A stretch of DNA of 64,000 bases from Bradyrhizobium sp. MOS002 (GCF_003020115.1 NZ_PYFX01000021.1:29542-93541), one strand, 5' to 3'; positions 1 to 8,823 are shown, counted from the first letter of the stretch. Program-made: numbers and translations. The notes: generated by a model from the letters alone, not told the origin.

Positions 1-93
1 GTGCGGGCCGAGGTGGTGTCGACCACGAAGAACAAGCAGGTGCCGTGGTCGAACTCGTCGCTGCTGGGCGAGGTCTATCTGGCCGAGAAGTGA
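1..93 (+). CDS. C-terminal end of a probable caspase-family (C14) protein, partial
   Basis: An open frame runs from the left edge of the window to a TGA at 91-93, giving the last 30 residues of a protein whose body lies outside. The tail contains KQVPWSNSSL followed by GEVYLAE, which resembles the C-terminal end of bacterial caspase-like (peptidase C14) proteins, where a K-x-P-W-x-x-S-S/A motif precedes the final strand. This assignment rests on a short match. No catalytic residues are visible, so function cannot be judged here. Confidence 0.45.
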   Translation: MRAEVVSTTKNKQVPWSNSSLLGEVYLAEK

Positions 94-150
94 GAGCGGC
101 GTTTGCGTCCCGCTTGTCAGGAGCGCGACGCCACCCGCCACGCGTTCGGT

Positions 151-250
151 GTCATCGCCCGGCTTGACCGGGCGATCCAGTAGTCCGAGATAGCGAGAGA
201 TGCGGAAAAGCTGCGGCGTACTGGATTCCCCGCCTGCGCGGGGAATGACA
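151..250. repeat. Intergenic double-hairpin repeat, family B
   Basis: The element opens with GTCATCGCCCGGCTTGACCG, whose GCCCGG and CCGGGC arms pair, and closes with a second hairpin made from CCCCGCC and GGCGGGG-like arms ending in AATGAC. The outer flanks GATCCAGTA and TACTGGATT are also inverted relative to each other. The whole is therefore two small hairpins inside a larger inverted repeat. It lies between the end of the caspase-like gene and the end of the methyltransferase gene and codes for nothing evident. Similar short elements are scattered through Bradyrhizobium genomes. Confidence 0.6.
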
Positions 251-265
251 GCGGAGCAAAGAGGT

Positions 266-1384
266 TTATTGGCCCCACACTTCCTTTGCGATCTCCACCG
301 CGAGGCTGAGCTTGGCCCACTGCTCCTCTTCGGAGAGGACGTTGCCCTCTTCCGTCGATGCAAAACCGCACTGGGGGGAAAGTGCAAGCTGCTCCAATGG
401 AGCGAACTTGGCGGCCTCTTCCAGACGGCGCTTGATGTCATCCTTGTTCTCGAGCTCACCGAACTTCGAGGTGATGACGCCGACCACGACAACCTTGTTG
501 CCCTTGGGCAGAAAGCGCAGCGGCTCGAAGCCACCGGCGCGGTCGCTGTCGTATTCGAGGAAATAGCCGTCGTAATGGGTGCCGGCGAGCATGGTCTCGG
601 CAACCGGCTCGTAACCGCCTGACGAAATCCAGGTCGAACGGAAATTGCCGCGGCAGACATGCGTCGTCACCACCATGTCGCCGGGCTTCTCGGCCAAGGC
701 GTAGTTGATGACGCGCGCATAGATCTGCTGGAGACCCTCGGGATTGTCGCCCCGCTCGCGCGCCTTCTGCAATTCGTCCGGCGAGCAGAGATAGGCCCAC
801 ACGGTGTCGTCGAACTGGAGATAGCGGCAGCCGGCGTCATAGAACGCCTTGACGGCCTTGCGGTAGGTCTTGCCGAGGTCTTCGTAGAAGGCGTCGAGAT
901 CGGGATAGACGTCCTTGGAGATCGCCTTGCGGCCGCCACGGAAATGCAGCACCGCAGGCGAGGGAATCGTCATCTTGGCGGTGACGTGGGCCTGGTCGGC
1001 GATCTTCTTCAGGAATCGGAAGTGATCCAGCATCGGGTGGTCATCGGGGAAGTCGAGCTTGCCGATCACCCGCACCGCATCATGCCGGGTCTCGACGCCC
1101 GCGAACTGGATGCCGGTGTCGGGATGGAACATTTCGCAGCCGGTGAGCTTGGCCAGGAAATCGAAATGCCACCAGGAGCGGCGGAATTCGCCGTCGGTTG
1201 CAAGCTTCAGGCCCAGAGCAGCCTGCTTATGCACGACCTTCTCGATCTCCATGTCCTCGATCTTGCGCAGATCGTCGGCCGAGATCTCGCCCTTCTCGAG
1301 CCTGGCGCGGGCTTCCTTGATCTTGGCGGGGCGCAGGAGGCTGCCGACCTCGTCGGCGCGGAAGGGGGCTTTGGTTCGCTGCAT
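266..1384 (-). CDS. MetE-C-terminal-like cobalamin-independent methyltransferase (YxjG/YxjH type)
   Basis: This 372-residue protein matches the C-terminal catalytic half of cobalamin-independent methionine synthase and lacks the N-terminal half of full MetE (about 750 residues). The zinc and thiolate-activating residues are present: H242 and C244 in the HVC motif, E277 in FLEYDS, and C339 in SPQCGFAS. An early RADEVGSLLRP segment is typical of YxjG-type proteins. The family transfers a methyl group to a thiol, usually homocysteine, but the methyl donor of these short forms is often not folate and is unknown here. The gene begins 20 bases after the livF stop on the same strand, so it is probably the last gene of the liv operon. 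Confidence 0.85.
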   Translation of the reverse strand: MQRTKAPFRADEVGSLLRPAKIKEARARLEKGEISADDLRKIEDMEIEKVVHKQAALGLKLATDGEFRRSWWHFDFLAKLTGCEMFHPDTGIQFAGVETRHDAVRVIGKLDFPDDHPMLDHFRFLKKIADQAHVTAKMTIPSPAVLHFRGGRKAISKDVYPDLDAFYEDLGKTYRKAVKAFYDAGCRYLQFDDTVWAYLCSPDELQKARERGDNPEGLQQIYARVINYALAEKPGDMVVTTHVCRGNFRSTWISSGGYEPVAETMLAGTHYDGYFLEYDSDRAGGFEPLRFLPKGNKVVVVGVITSKFGELENKDDIKRRLEEAAKFAPLEQLALSPQCGFASTEEGNVLSEEEQWAKLSLAVEIAKEVWGQ

Positions 1385-1404
1385 TCTTAACTCCCGTGAA
1401 TTTC

Positions 1405-2121
1405 TTAGTGGGCCGCCGCCCCTGCAACGCCGAGATGGCGCTCAAGGACCGACGGGTCGGCCTTCAGCGCGGCGCTCGAAGCGTCCTGGACGATCGTTCC
1501 GCGCTCCAATATCACAACACGGTCGGCCAGCCCCAGAATCTTTTGGGCATTCTGCTCGACGATGATCGAGCAGATGCCGCCCGCCCGCGTGATGGTCCCG
1601 ATCGCCTTCAAGAGCTCCTCGACGATGATGGGGGCAAGGCCCTCGGTCGGCTCGTCCAGGAGAAGCACTTTCGGATTGAGGGTCAGCGCGCGGCCGATTG
1701 CCAGCATCTGCTGCTCACCGCCGGAGAGCTGGTTGCCAAAATTGCTCCGCCGCTCCTTCAACCGCGGGAACATCTCGTAGACCCTCTCGACGGTCCAGGG
1801 GCCGGGCTGAGCCACTGCGGACATGTTCTCCTCCACCGTCAGCGAGCGGAAGATATTGCGCTCCTGCGGCACCCAGCCGATCCCGGCGCGCGCTCGTTGG
1901 TCAGGCCGCAAGGTCGTGACGTCGGTACCGGCCAGGACGACAGTGCCAGAGAAGCGGCGGGTGACACCGACGATCGAATTGATCAGCGTGGTCTTGCCGG
2001 TGCCGTTGCGACCCAACAGCGCCAGCACCTGGCCCTCGGCGAGACGCAGGGACAAGTTCGACAGCACCACTGCCTCGCCGTAGCCGGCGCGAAGCGAGTC
2101 AATCGCGAGCAGGTCAGACAT
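1405..2121 (-). CDS. livF: Branched-chain amino-acid-type ABC transporter ATPase LivF
   Basis: The 238-residue protein has all ABC ATPase signatures: Walker A GRNGTGKT (37-44), the LSGGEQQ signature near residue 132 and Walker B LLLDEPTEG near 153. Its length fits LivF. The frame stays open upstream to 2265, but the ATG at 2121 gives the family N-terminus MSDLLAIDSL, so I chose it. It overlaps the end of livG by 8 bases, showing translational coupling. With LivG it powers import through LivH and LivM. The substrate of this particular system cannot be read from the sequence. Confidence 0.9.
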   Translation of the reverse strand: MSDLLAIDSLRAGYGEAVVLSNLSLRLAEGQVLALLGRNGTGKTTLINSIVGVTRRFSGTVVLAGTDVTTLRPDQRARAGIGWVPQERNIFRSLTVEENMSAVAQPGPWTVERVYEMFPRLKERRSNFGNQLSGGEQQMLAIGRALTLNPKVLLLDEPTEGLAPIIVEELLKAIGTITRAGGICSIIVEQNAQKILGLADRVVILERGTIVQDASSAALKADPSVLERHLGVAGAAAH

Positions 2122-2869
2122 TGACCGCCTCCTCGCCGAGATAGACCGCCTTGACCTGCGGGTCGCGCGCGACCTGCTCGGGCGGGCCTTCGGTGAGCAG
2201 CGCGCCGGACACCAGGACAGAGATGCGGTCGGCGAAGGAGAACACGAGGTCCATGTCGTGCTCAATCAGCAGCACGGTGACGTCGCGCGGCAGGCTGCCG
2301 ACGACGGCGAGAATGTCGTGGCGCTCGCTCTCGGGCACGCCGGCAGCGGGCTCATCCAGCAGCAGCACGCGCGGCTTGGCGGCGATCGCGACCGCGATCT
2401 CGAGCAGGCGCTGCTTGCCGTAAGGTAGTGTGACGGTCTGTTCGTTCATGGCGTCGAGCAGGTGGAAGCGCGTCAGGAGGTCTGCGATCTCGCCGTTGAC
2501 GTCGCTGCGCGTGCCCATCCGCCGCCACCAGTCGCCGCCATGGCCGAGCCGCTCGGAGACAGCGAGACCGATGGTCTCGAGCGGGGTCAGGTCGGGATAG
2601 AGCTGGTTGATCTGGAAGGTGCGCGACAGGCCGCGCAACACGCGCTTGTGCACAGGCAGATCCGTGATGTCCTGGCCTTCGAGCAGGATGCGGCCCGAGT
2701 TCGGCTTGAGCACGCCAGTGAGCTGGTTGATGACCGTGGTCTTGCCGGCGCCGTTCGGGCCGATCAGCGCGTGGCGGGCGCCTTGTTCGATTTTTAGCGA
2801 CAAGTCTCGGGTGACGCGCAGACCGCCGAACTGCTTTTCGAGATTCTGGGTTTCGAGTGCGATGGTCAT
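2114..2869 (-). CDS. livG: Branched-chain amino-acid-type ABC transporter ATPase LivG
   Basis: A 251-residue ABC ATPase with Walker A GPNGAGKT (37-44), a variant signature LPYGKQR and Walker B VLLLDEPAAG. The LPYG signature in place of LSGG and the C-terminal AVYLGEEA tail are characteristic of LivG-type subunits. The start overlaps the livM stop by four bases (ATGA) and the end overlaps livF, so the three genes are translated together from one minus-strand transcript. It is the second ATPase of the HAAT-family importer. Confidence 0.9.
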   Translation of the reverse strand: MTIALETQNLEKQFGGLRVTRDLSLKIEQGARHALIGPNGAGKTTVINQLTGVLKPNSGRILLEGQDITDLPVHKRVLRGLSRTFQINQLYPDLTPLETIGLAVSERLGHGGDWWRRMGTRSDVNGEIADLLTRFHLLDAMNEQTVTLPYGKQRLLEIAVAIAAKPRVLLLDEPAAGVPESERHDILAVVGSLPRDVTVLLIEHDMDLVFSFADRISVLVSGALLTEGPPEQVARDPQVKAVYLGEEAVNV

Positions 2870-3906
2870 GCGTCGCTTTCCGGCACGGCGACGACGGCCT
2901 TGCGCCCGGCTATCTGCCTGATGACCAGATTGGGCACATACAGCATCCAGCGATGCAGGCGCTGGCGGCCGACCAGGACGATCACGACCAGCACGAGGCC
3001 GATCCAGAACTGCCAGTATTGCGGGGTGATGGTGGAGAACAATTCCTGCAGCATGCGAAACAGCACCGCGCCGACCAGCCCGCCATAGAGATAGCCGGTG
3101 CCGCCGATGACGAGCACCAGCATCAGGTCGGCCGAGCGCTCGAAGGCGAACACGTCGAGCGAGGCGATCGCGGTGGTCTGGGTGAACAGCGCGCCTGCGA
3201 TACCAGCATAGAACGCCGCGAGCGTGTAGATCGCGATCAGGCGACGGTTGACGGGGATGCCGATCGCGGCCGCGCGCAGCGGATTGTTCTTGATCGCGCG
3301 CAATGACAGGCCGAACGGGGAATGCACGACGCGGCGCGCGAACAGGAACAACAGGAACAGAACGGCGAGCGAATAGAAGAAGCCGGTCTTGCCGAACATG
3401 TCGAAGGGAATCTCACCGAAGATCGGCTGCATCTCGATACCCTGCAGACCGTCGGTGCCGCCGGTGACGTTGGAGAAGCGTTCGGCCAGCGCCTCGAGCA
3501 ACAACGCGATGCCGAGCGTCACCATCAGCCGCGTCAGGTCGACGCCGCGGATCACCAGGAAGCTGGTGGCAAAGCCGAGCACCATCGCGGCAAGGCCGGC
3601 GACGACAAGCGCAAGCACGGGCTCGTTGATGATCCCGTGCAGCGCAAGAAGCCCCGCCGCGTAGGCGCCGACGCCGAAGAAGGCGGCATGGCCGAGCGAG
3701 ACGATGCCGGCGTAGCCGAGGATCAGATCGAGCGACATCGCAAACAGCGCAAGCCGCAAGATGTCCGTCATGATCAAATAGCGCGTCGGAAATACGAAGC
3801 CGCAGGCCAGAACGATCAGCCAGAAACCGGCCTCGCCATAGTGCCAGCGTGCCTGGCGCCGGGCGTGATAGCCGGCGTCGGAGGAGGCGCTCATCGGCGA
3901 ACTCAA
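2866..3906 (-). CDS. livM: Branched-chain amino-acid-type ABC transporter permease LivM
   Basis: The 346-residue protein is strongly hydrophobic with about eight to ten membrane segments and contains the LivM hallmarks LGYAGIVSLGHAAFFGVGAY and a second EAA-like loop, LRAIKNNPLRAAAIGIPVNR. It is one half of the inner-membrane channel with LivH. Its ends overlap both neighbours by four bases. The N-terminus has a short cytoplasmic extension of about 25 residues before the first membrane segment. Confidence 0.9.
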   Translation of the reverse strand: MSSPMSASSDAGYHARRQARWHYGEAGFWLIVLACGFVFPTRYLIMTDILRLALFAMSLDLILGYAGIVSLGHAAFFGVGAYAAGLLALHGIINEPVLALVVAGLAAMVLGFATSFLVIRGVDLTRLMVTLGIALLLEALAERFSNVTGGTDGLQGIEMQPIFGEIPFDMFGKTGFFYSLAVLFLLFLFARRVVHSPFGLSLRAIKNNPLRAAAIGIPVNRRLIAIYTLAAFYAGIAGALFTQTTAIASLDVFAFERSADLMLVLVIGGTGYLYGGLVGAVLFRMLQELFSTITPQYWQFWIGLVLVVIVLVGRQRLHRWMLYVPNLVIRQIAGRKAVVAVPESDA

Positions 3907-4772
3907 CGCGCGGCCGTGCGGCCGAACAGACCGTTCGGGCGCCAGATCAGGATCACGATCATCATGGTGTAGATCACGAAAGGTCCCATCTTCGGCACGT
4001 AATATTTTCCGGCGACGTCGCCGATGCCGAGCAGCAGCGAGGCGAGAAACGGGCCAGTGATCGAGGACGAGCCGCCGACGGTGACCACGATCAGGAAGTA
4101 GATCATGAACTTCAGCGGAAAGTACGGATCGAGGCCGAGGATCTCGGCGCTCAGCGCGCCGCCGAGACCGGCCAGGCCGCAGCCAAAAGCAAATGTGAAG
4201 GCGAACACCTGAGGCACGTTGATGCCGAGGCCGCTCGCGGCGCGGGGATCGTCGACCGCGGCGCGCAGGCGGCTGCCGAAGCGAGTCTTCGCCAGCACCA
4301 TCTGAAGACCGATGGTGAGCAGCCCGCAGATCGCGATGATCATCAGCCGGTAGCGACCGATGCCGACGCCGAACACGTCGAACTGGCCCTGAAGCGCGGC
4401 CGGCAGATTGATGAAGACCCGCGAGGAACCCTGGATGTAGTCGACGGCCGCAACCGACATAAACGTGAGGCCGATCGTGAACAGCACCTGGTCAAGATGG
4501 CTGCGCGCATAGAGGTGTCGGTACAGCGTGCGCTCGAGCACGATGCCGATGGCAGCAGAGGAGACGAAGGCAAGCGGCAATGCAGCGAAGAATGGCCAGC
4601 CCATCCGGTTGACCAGCACCATGCAGACATAGCCGCCGGCCATGGCGAAGGCGCCATGAGCGAGGTTGACGAAGTTCATCAAGCCGAGCGTGACGGCGAG
4701 CCCGCAAGCCAGCACGAACAGCAGCATGCCGTAGGCAACGCCATCGAACAGGTTGGTGAGGATAGAGGTCAT
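3903..4772 (-). CDS. livH: Branched-chain amino-acid-type ABC transporter permease LivH
   Basis: A 289-residue polytopic membrane protein with the LivH motifs GLMNFVNLAHGAFAMAGGY and an EAA-like loop around RLRAAVDDPRAASGLGIN. The frame continues upstream to 4823, but that extension runs into a copy of an intergenic repeat, so the ATG at 4772 (MTSILTNLFDG) is the likely start. It pairs with LivM in the membrane. The 166-base gap before it, back to livJ, holds a repeat and is the only large gap in the operon. Confidence 0.9.
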   Translation of the reverse strand: MTSILTNLFDGVAYGMLLFVLACGLAVTLGLMNFVNLAHGAFAMAGGYVCMVLVNRMGWPFFAALPLAFVSSAAIGIVLERTLYRHLYARSHLDQVLFTIGLTFMSVAAVDYIQGSSRVFINLPAALQGQFDVFGVGIGRYRLMIIAICGLLTIGLQMVLAKTRFGSRLRAAVDDPRAASGLGINVPQVFAFTFAFGCGLAGLGGALSAEILGLDPYFPLKFMIYFLIVVTVGGSSSITGPFLASLLLGIGDVAGKYYVPKMGPFVIYTMMIVILIWRPNGLFGRTAAR

Positions 4773-4792
4773 CGTCTCAGCTTGGAGTTGGG

Positions 4793-4876
4793 CGTCATGG
4801 CCGGGGTTGTCCCGGCCATCCACGTTCTTGGTTCGGCTCTCGCGTGGATGCCCGGGTCAAGCCCGGGCATGACGAG
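4793..4876. repeat. Intergenic double-hairpin repeat, family A, copy 1
   Basis: The element begins CGTCATGGCCGG and ends GCCCGGGCATGACG. The first half forms a GGCCGGG/CCCGGCC hairpin, the second a GCCCGGG/CCCGGGC hairpin, and the inner flanks CATCCACG and CGTGGATG pair with each other. A close copy sits at 17527-17612 in the equivalent place, just outside a transporter gene of the second liv-type operon. It lies between livJ and livH and could act as an mRNA stabiliser or attenuator, which is inference. Confidence 0.75.
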
Positions 4877-4938
4877 AGTAGCGGGCGAGATCCCCGATGC
4901 GCGCTAATGCGCGCGCGGGGATGACGCGCTTTCGCGCG

Positions 4939-6129
4939 TCACTTCTTGGTCTTGCCGAGATCCTTGACGGCCTCGAAGGTCGCGAACTCGACGTTATAGA
5001 GCTCGCCGTCGACCTTCTCGACCTTTCGGATGTAGATGTTCTGAACGATGTCGCGGGTCTCGGGGTCTATCGAGATCGGGCCGCGCGGGCTCTCCCACTT
5101 CTGGCCCTTCATGGCTTCGACCAGCTTGGTGCCGTCGGTGTCGCCACTGGTCTTCTTCAGCGCTTCGTAGATCAGGTGAATGCCGTCATAGCCGCTCACC
5201 GCCATGAAGCCCGGCCGGTTTCCGTATGCCTTCTTGTAGGCCGCAACGAAATCCTTGTTCATCTGCGAGGGATGCGCCGCGGAATAAAGGTGCGCGGTGA
5301 CCGTGCCCAGCACGGCGTCGCCCATGTTGTTGAGGAGATCGTCGTCGGTCACGTCACCCGGTCCGATCACCTTGATGCCGGCCTTGTCGAGCCCGCGTTC
5401 GGCATACTGCTTCATGAAGTTGCCGCCCTGACCGGCCGGCACGAACACGAAGATCGCGTCGGGCTTGGCATCCTTCATACGCTGGAGGAACGGTGCGAAA
5501 TCCGGATTGGCAAGCGGCGTCTTCACCTCCTCGACCACCTCGCCGCCACCGGCGGTGAAGTTCTGCTTGAAGAAGTTGAGCGCGTCATTGCCCGGCGCGT
5601 AGTCCGAGGTCAGCGTCGCCACCTTCTTGATGCCGTTTTTCACCGCCCAGTCGGCGATGATGGTGGAAGACTGCGCCAGCGTGAAGCTGGTGCGCACGAT
5701 ATAGGGCGAGCGCTCGGTGATGATGGAGGTGCCGGCCGCCATCACGACTTCCGGAATCTTGGCTTGCGTTGCAAGCGGGGCGGCCGCGAGCGCGGCCGGC
5801 GTCACGCCGAAACCGGCGATGAAATGGACCTTGTCGTTGACGATCAGCTCCTGCGCGGCGGTCTTGGTCTTGTCGGGAATCGCAGCATCGTCCTTGAGGA
5901 TGATCTCGATTTTCTTGCCGGCGACGGTGTCGCCCTTCTGCTGCATGTAGAGCTTGATCGCGTTCTCGATCTGCTTGCCGGTCGAGGCCTGGCCGCCGGT
6001 CATCGGCAGGATCAGGCCGACCTTGACGCTGTCCTCGGCCTTGACCGGAGCGATGGCCGCAAGGCCCGCGATGGCGGTAGCTGCTGCGGCCCAAATAGTC
6101 GTACGAGACAGTTGTTTGCGTTCGAACAT
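4939..6129 (-). CDS. livJ: Periplasmic substrate-binding protein of the liv-type transporter
   Basis: A 396-residue type I periplasmic binding protein. The ATG at 6129 is preceded by a GGGGAGG ribosome-binding site, and the N-terminus (RKQLSRTTIWAAAATAIAGLAAI then VKAED) is a Sec signal peptide. The mature protein starts with SVKVGLILPMTGGQAS, the typical first strand of LivJ-family proteins, and continues through TLTSDYAPGNDA and ASGYDGIHLIYEA. The frame is open upstream to 6285 but without a ribosome site. It is the first gene of the liv operon and delivers ligand to LivHM. The ligand is unknown. Confidence 0.85.
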   Translation of the reverse strand: MFERKQLSRTTIWAAAATAIAGLAAIAPVKAEDSVKVGLILPMTGGQASTGKQIENAIKLYMQQKGDTVAGKKIEIILKDDAAIPDKTKTAAQELIVNDKVHFIAGFGVTPAALAAAPLATQAKIPEVVMAAGTSIITERSPYIVRTSFTLAQSSTIIADWAVKNGIKKVATLTSDYAPGNDALNFFKQNFTAGGGEVVEEVKTPLANPDFAPFLQRMKDAKPDAIFVFVPAGQGGNFMKQYAERGLDKAGIKVIGPGDVTDDDLLNNMGDAVLGTVTAHLYSAAHPSQMNKDFVAAYKKAYGNRPGFMAVSGYDGIHLIYEALKKTSGDTDGTKLVEAMKGQKWESPRGPISIDPETRDIVQNIYIRKVEKVDGELYNVEFATFEAVKDLGKTKK

Positions 6130-6656
6130 CAGATGTCCCTCCCCTTCATTCCTGATCGCTTGTGCGCCGGACCGAGTGCCCGATCCTTGCCTTAAGTTTA
6201 GCTCACGCACGCGTGATGTCGCGCGCAACATGGCGTCTTTCACGCCCTTATTGTCAATCGGACGTTTGGCGACCATTCGGCGCAAGCCGAGCTTTTCGAT
6301 CGCCGGCGGCAGAGCGATATCGGGTCACGTCCGGGTAGCCGTGGCATCGCGATTGCAATGACTATCATTTGTACGTTTGTACAAACAAAATGGACCTGTC
6401 AACAAAAAAGCCCCGACCCCGATGAATCCCACTTTGTCGCGAGCCCTTGCCGCAGTTTAGAAACGTTGTCAGCCGGGTAGATGGAGGATTTCGTCTTTTG
6501 TTTGGAGAATTTGAACATCGGCAGGGCCTGGGTCGGCACATTCCGGTATTAAATTACCCACCTCGAATAAGTCTATTTTACCTGGTTGAAGGCTACTCTC
6601 CCAACGACGCCCCTGACCTGGCCTCCAACACGACTGACCCGCGCGCTTCCCGTACA
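6130..6656. other. Divergent regulatory gap between livJ and a lipoprotein gene
   Basis: About 527 bases with no convincing gene. It separates the minus-strand liv operon from a plus-strand lipoprotein gene, so both promoters should lie here. The only clear structure is the palindrome at 6375-6386. Bases 6525-6600 are richer in A and T than the surroundings, as expected for a promoter region. Confidence 0.6.
6368..6390. promoter_or_regulatory. Palindromic candidate operator upstream of the liv operon
   Basis: GTTTGTACAAAC at 6375-6386 is a perfect 12-base palindrome, and the left half TTTGTAC is repeated directly eight bases upstream (6368-6374). This looks like a binding site for a dimeric repressor such as a TetR-family protein. 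It is 246 bases before the livJ start and about 270 before the lipoprotein start, so which gene it controls is not decided. No adjacent regulator gene is present. Confidence 0.4.
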
Positions 6657-6941
6657 ATGCCCAGATCCTTCCGTTCCCGCCTGATCCTCCTCGCGCTCTC
6701 CGCGGGCCTGTCCGGCTGCGGCACCGTGAACGAAAAGCTCTCCTCCGGCATGGGCGACTACGTCCCGCACTGGGCCGGCGGCTTGCCGGCAGACGCCCCG
6801 CCGCGGGCGGGCACGCCGCAATACGATGCCTACATGAAGGAGCGCGAGCGCAAGCGGCTGATGCCGGCAGCGGATCGCGCAAAGGAAGAGCAGGCGCAGA
6901 AGGGCGGAGCGGGCTCAGCGCCTGGCATCGCGGTGCGTTAA
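6657..6941 (+). CDS. Small outer-membrane-type lipoprotein, function unknown
   Basis: This 94-residue protein starts at the ATG at 6657 with MPRSFRSRLILLALSAGLSGC, a signal peptide ending in the lipobox LSGC, so Cys21 should be lipidated. The rest is short, charged and Pro/Ala-rich (GTPQYDAYMKERERKR). The open frame extends upstream to 6447, but that part has no signal character and would bury the lipobox. I do not recognise the mature part. Confidence 0.65.
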   Translation: MPRSFRSRLILLALSAGLSGCGTVNEKLSSGMGDYVPHWAGGLPADAPPRAGTPQYDAYMKERERKRLMPAADRAKEEQAQKGGAGSAPGIAVR

Positions 6942-6979
6942 ATCGCCCCCTCGCGGCTTGCGGCGAGAGGTGAAGCAAA

Positions 6980-7843
6980 TCAATCCACAAACACCACGGT
7001 CTTACGACCATTGAGGATGACGCGGTCGTTGAGATGGTAGCGGATCGCGCGCGCCAGCACGCGGCGCTCGATATCGCGGCCTTTTCGGACGAGATCCTCA
7101 GGCGTGTCGCGATGGCTGATGCGCTCCACGTCCTGATCGATGATCGGGCCCTCGTCGAGGTCGCGCGTGACGTAATGCGCGGTGGCGCCGATCAGCTTGA
7201 CGCCACGCTCATGGGCCTGGTGATAGGGTTTTGCGCCCTTGAAACCCGGCAGGAACGAGTGGTGGATGTTGATGCAGCGTCCCGACAGGTTTGCCGAGAG
7301 ATCGTCGGACAATATCTGCATATAGCGGGCGAGGACGACGAGATCCGTCCCGGTCCTGGCGACGAGGTCGAGGATCTGCGCCTCCTGCTCGCGCTTGGTC
7401 TCTTTCGTAACAGGCAGGTAGTGGAACGGAACCCCGCCGAAATCGAGCCCGTCATAGACCTCGCGTGGATGGTTGGAGACGATCGCGGCCAAAGTCATCG
7501 GCAGCTCGCCGGTGCGCCAGCGATAGAGGATGTCGACCAGGCAGTGGTCGGATTTGGACACCAAAAGCATCACCTTGCGATGCGCGGCGCGATCTCGCAT
7601 CTGCCATTCCATGCCGAAACGGTCGGCGATCGCGGCAAAGCCGGTCTGCAGCGCCGACAGCTCCACGGCGAGATCGGCGGCGGTAAACACCACCCGCATG
7701 AAGAACTTGTTGGTTTCGATGTCGTCGAACTGTTGGGCGTCGAGGATGTTCTGTCCGGAATTCGCCAGGAAAGTCGACACCGCCGACACGATGCCGGGAC
7801 GATCCGGACAGGACAGGGTCAGGACATATTGATGATCTGGCAT
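6980..7843 (-). CDS. purU: Formyltetrahydrofolate deformylase
   Basis: This 287-residue enzyme hydrolyses 10-formyltetrahydrofolate to formate and tetrahydrofolate, supplying formate for PurT and balancing one-carbon pools. An N-terminal ACT domain (about 1-85, YVLTLSCPDRPGIVSAVSTF) is followed by a formyltransferase-fold domain with the catalytic NIHHSFLPGFKGAKPYHQA and the DLDEGPII aspartate. Length and domain order match PurU. It is a single minus-strand gene. Confidence 0.93.
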   Translation of the reverse strand: MPDHQYVLTLSCPDRPGIVSAVSTFLANSGQNILDAQQFDDIETNKFFMRVVFTAADLAVELSALQTGFAAIADRFGMEWQMRDRAAHRKVMLLVSKSDHCLVDILYRWRTGELPMTLAAIVSNHPREVYDGLDFGGVPFHYLPVTKETKREQEAQILDLVARTGTDLVVLARYMQILSDDLSANLSGRCINIHHSFLPGFKGAKPYHQAHERGVKLIGATAHYVTRDLDEGPIIDQDVERISHRDTPEDLVRKGRDIERRVLARAIRYHLNDRVILNGRKTVVFVD

Positions 7844-7983
7844 GGCCTTGATGAAGGTTTGGGCAGCGGCTGCGGAACGACCCGCGATTTGCGACCTGCT
7901 CTATCACCGACCCCACCTTGCGCCAATCCCGACCGTGGAGTCAGGATGAACGCACCATTGCTTTGACTGACCGGAGTAGGCTC

Positions 7984-8823
7984 ATGCCCGACCGCTTGAA
8001 CGGCACCCGCATCCTGATCCTGGAAACCCGCGAGGAGGCGCAGTTTTCGAAGTTGCTGGCCGAGCAAGGCGCCGAGGTCGTGCAATGCCCGATGTTCACC
8101 ATCCAGGATGCACCGGACCCCGTCCCTGTCGCGGCCTGGATCCGCCGTGCCATCGACATGCCCTTCGACGACCTCGTGCTGATGACCGGCGAAGGGCTGC
8201 GGCGGATCATGAAGCTCGCCATGGCGCGAGGGCTCGACCAGGCTCTCGTGGCAGCGCTTGCCAGATCGCGAAAATTCACCCGCGGCCCGAAACCCGGCAA
8301 GGCACTCCGAGAGAAAGGGCTCGAGCCGCAGCAGACCACGGAGAAACCGACCACCGAGGGCGTAATCGAGATGCTCGGCAAGCTCGATCTGAAGGGACAC
8401 CGCCTCGGCCTCCAGCTCTATCCCGACAAGGATCACAGCGCGCTGACCGGTGCGCTGTCGGCGCAAGGTGCCGAGGTCGATAGCGTGCTGCCTTATGTTT
8501 ACGATTCCAAAGCTGCGGATGCCAACATCATCATCGCCATCGACGACATGGCCGAAGGACGGATCGATTCCATCGCGCTGACCAATCTCGGCCAGGTCCG
8601 ACGGCTGATCGAGGCTGCGAGAGCCAACGGCAGCGAGGCCAAGCTGCGCGCAGGCCTCGAGCGGACGCTGATCGCGTCGGTCGGGCCGGCGGTCTCGGGC
8701 GAGCTCTCCGCGCATGGTCTGCGCACGGACGTCTCGCCGGCCGACGAGGCCTATTTCATGCGGCCGCTGATCTCGGCGATGGCGGCGGCGCTCGCGGAGC
8801 GGAAGCGAACTCCTGCGCGTTGA
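7984..8823 (+). CDS. hemD: Uroporphyrinogen-III synthase family protein (HemD-like)
   Basis: The 279-residue protein has the two-lobed HemD pattern: an opening ILILETREEAQFSKLLAEQGAEVVQCPMF strand-helix unit broken across GTRILI, a DDLVLMTGEGLRRI segment, and a second half with LPYVYDSKAAD and IASVGPAVSGELSAHGL. These are the usual conserved parts of this poorly conserved family. The ATG at 7984 gives the expected N-terminus; the frame is open to 7918. HemD closes and inverts ring D of hydroxymethylbilane. Because it stands alone, away from hemC, it could be a divergent paralogue. Confidence 0.75.
   Translation: MPDRLNGTRILILETREEAQFSKLLAEQGAEVVQCPMFTIQDAPDPVPVAAWIRRAIDMPFDDLVLMTGEGLRRIMKLAMARGLDQALVAALARSRKFTRGPKPGKALREKGLEPQQTTEKPTTEGVIEMLGKLDLKGHRLGLQLYPDKDHSALTGALSAQGAEVDSVLPYVYDSKAADANIIIAIDDMAEGRIDSIALTNLGQVRRLIEAARANGSEAKLRAGLERTLIASVGPAVSGELSAHGLRTDVSPADEAYFMRPLISAMAAALAERKRTPAR

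Noticed and set aside
3849..6195. Long plus-strand frames opposite the liv genes (3849-4907 and 4897-6195)
   Set aside because: They encode His/Asp/Arg-rich sequences without domains and lie on the strand opposite well-supported transporter genes. Such frames are common in GC-rich DNA.
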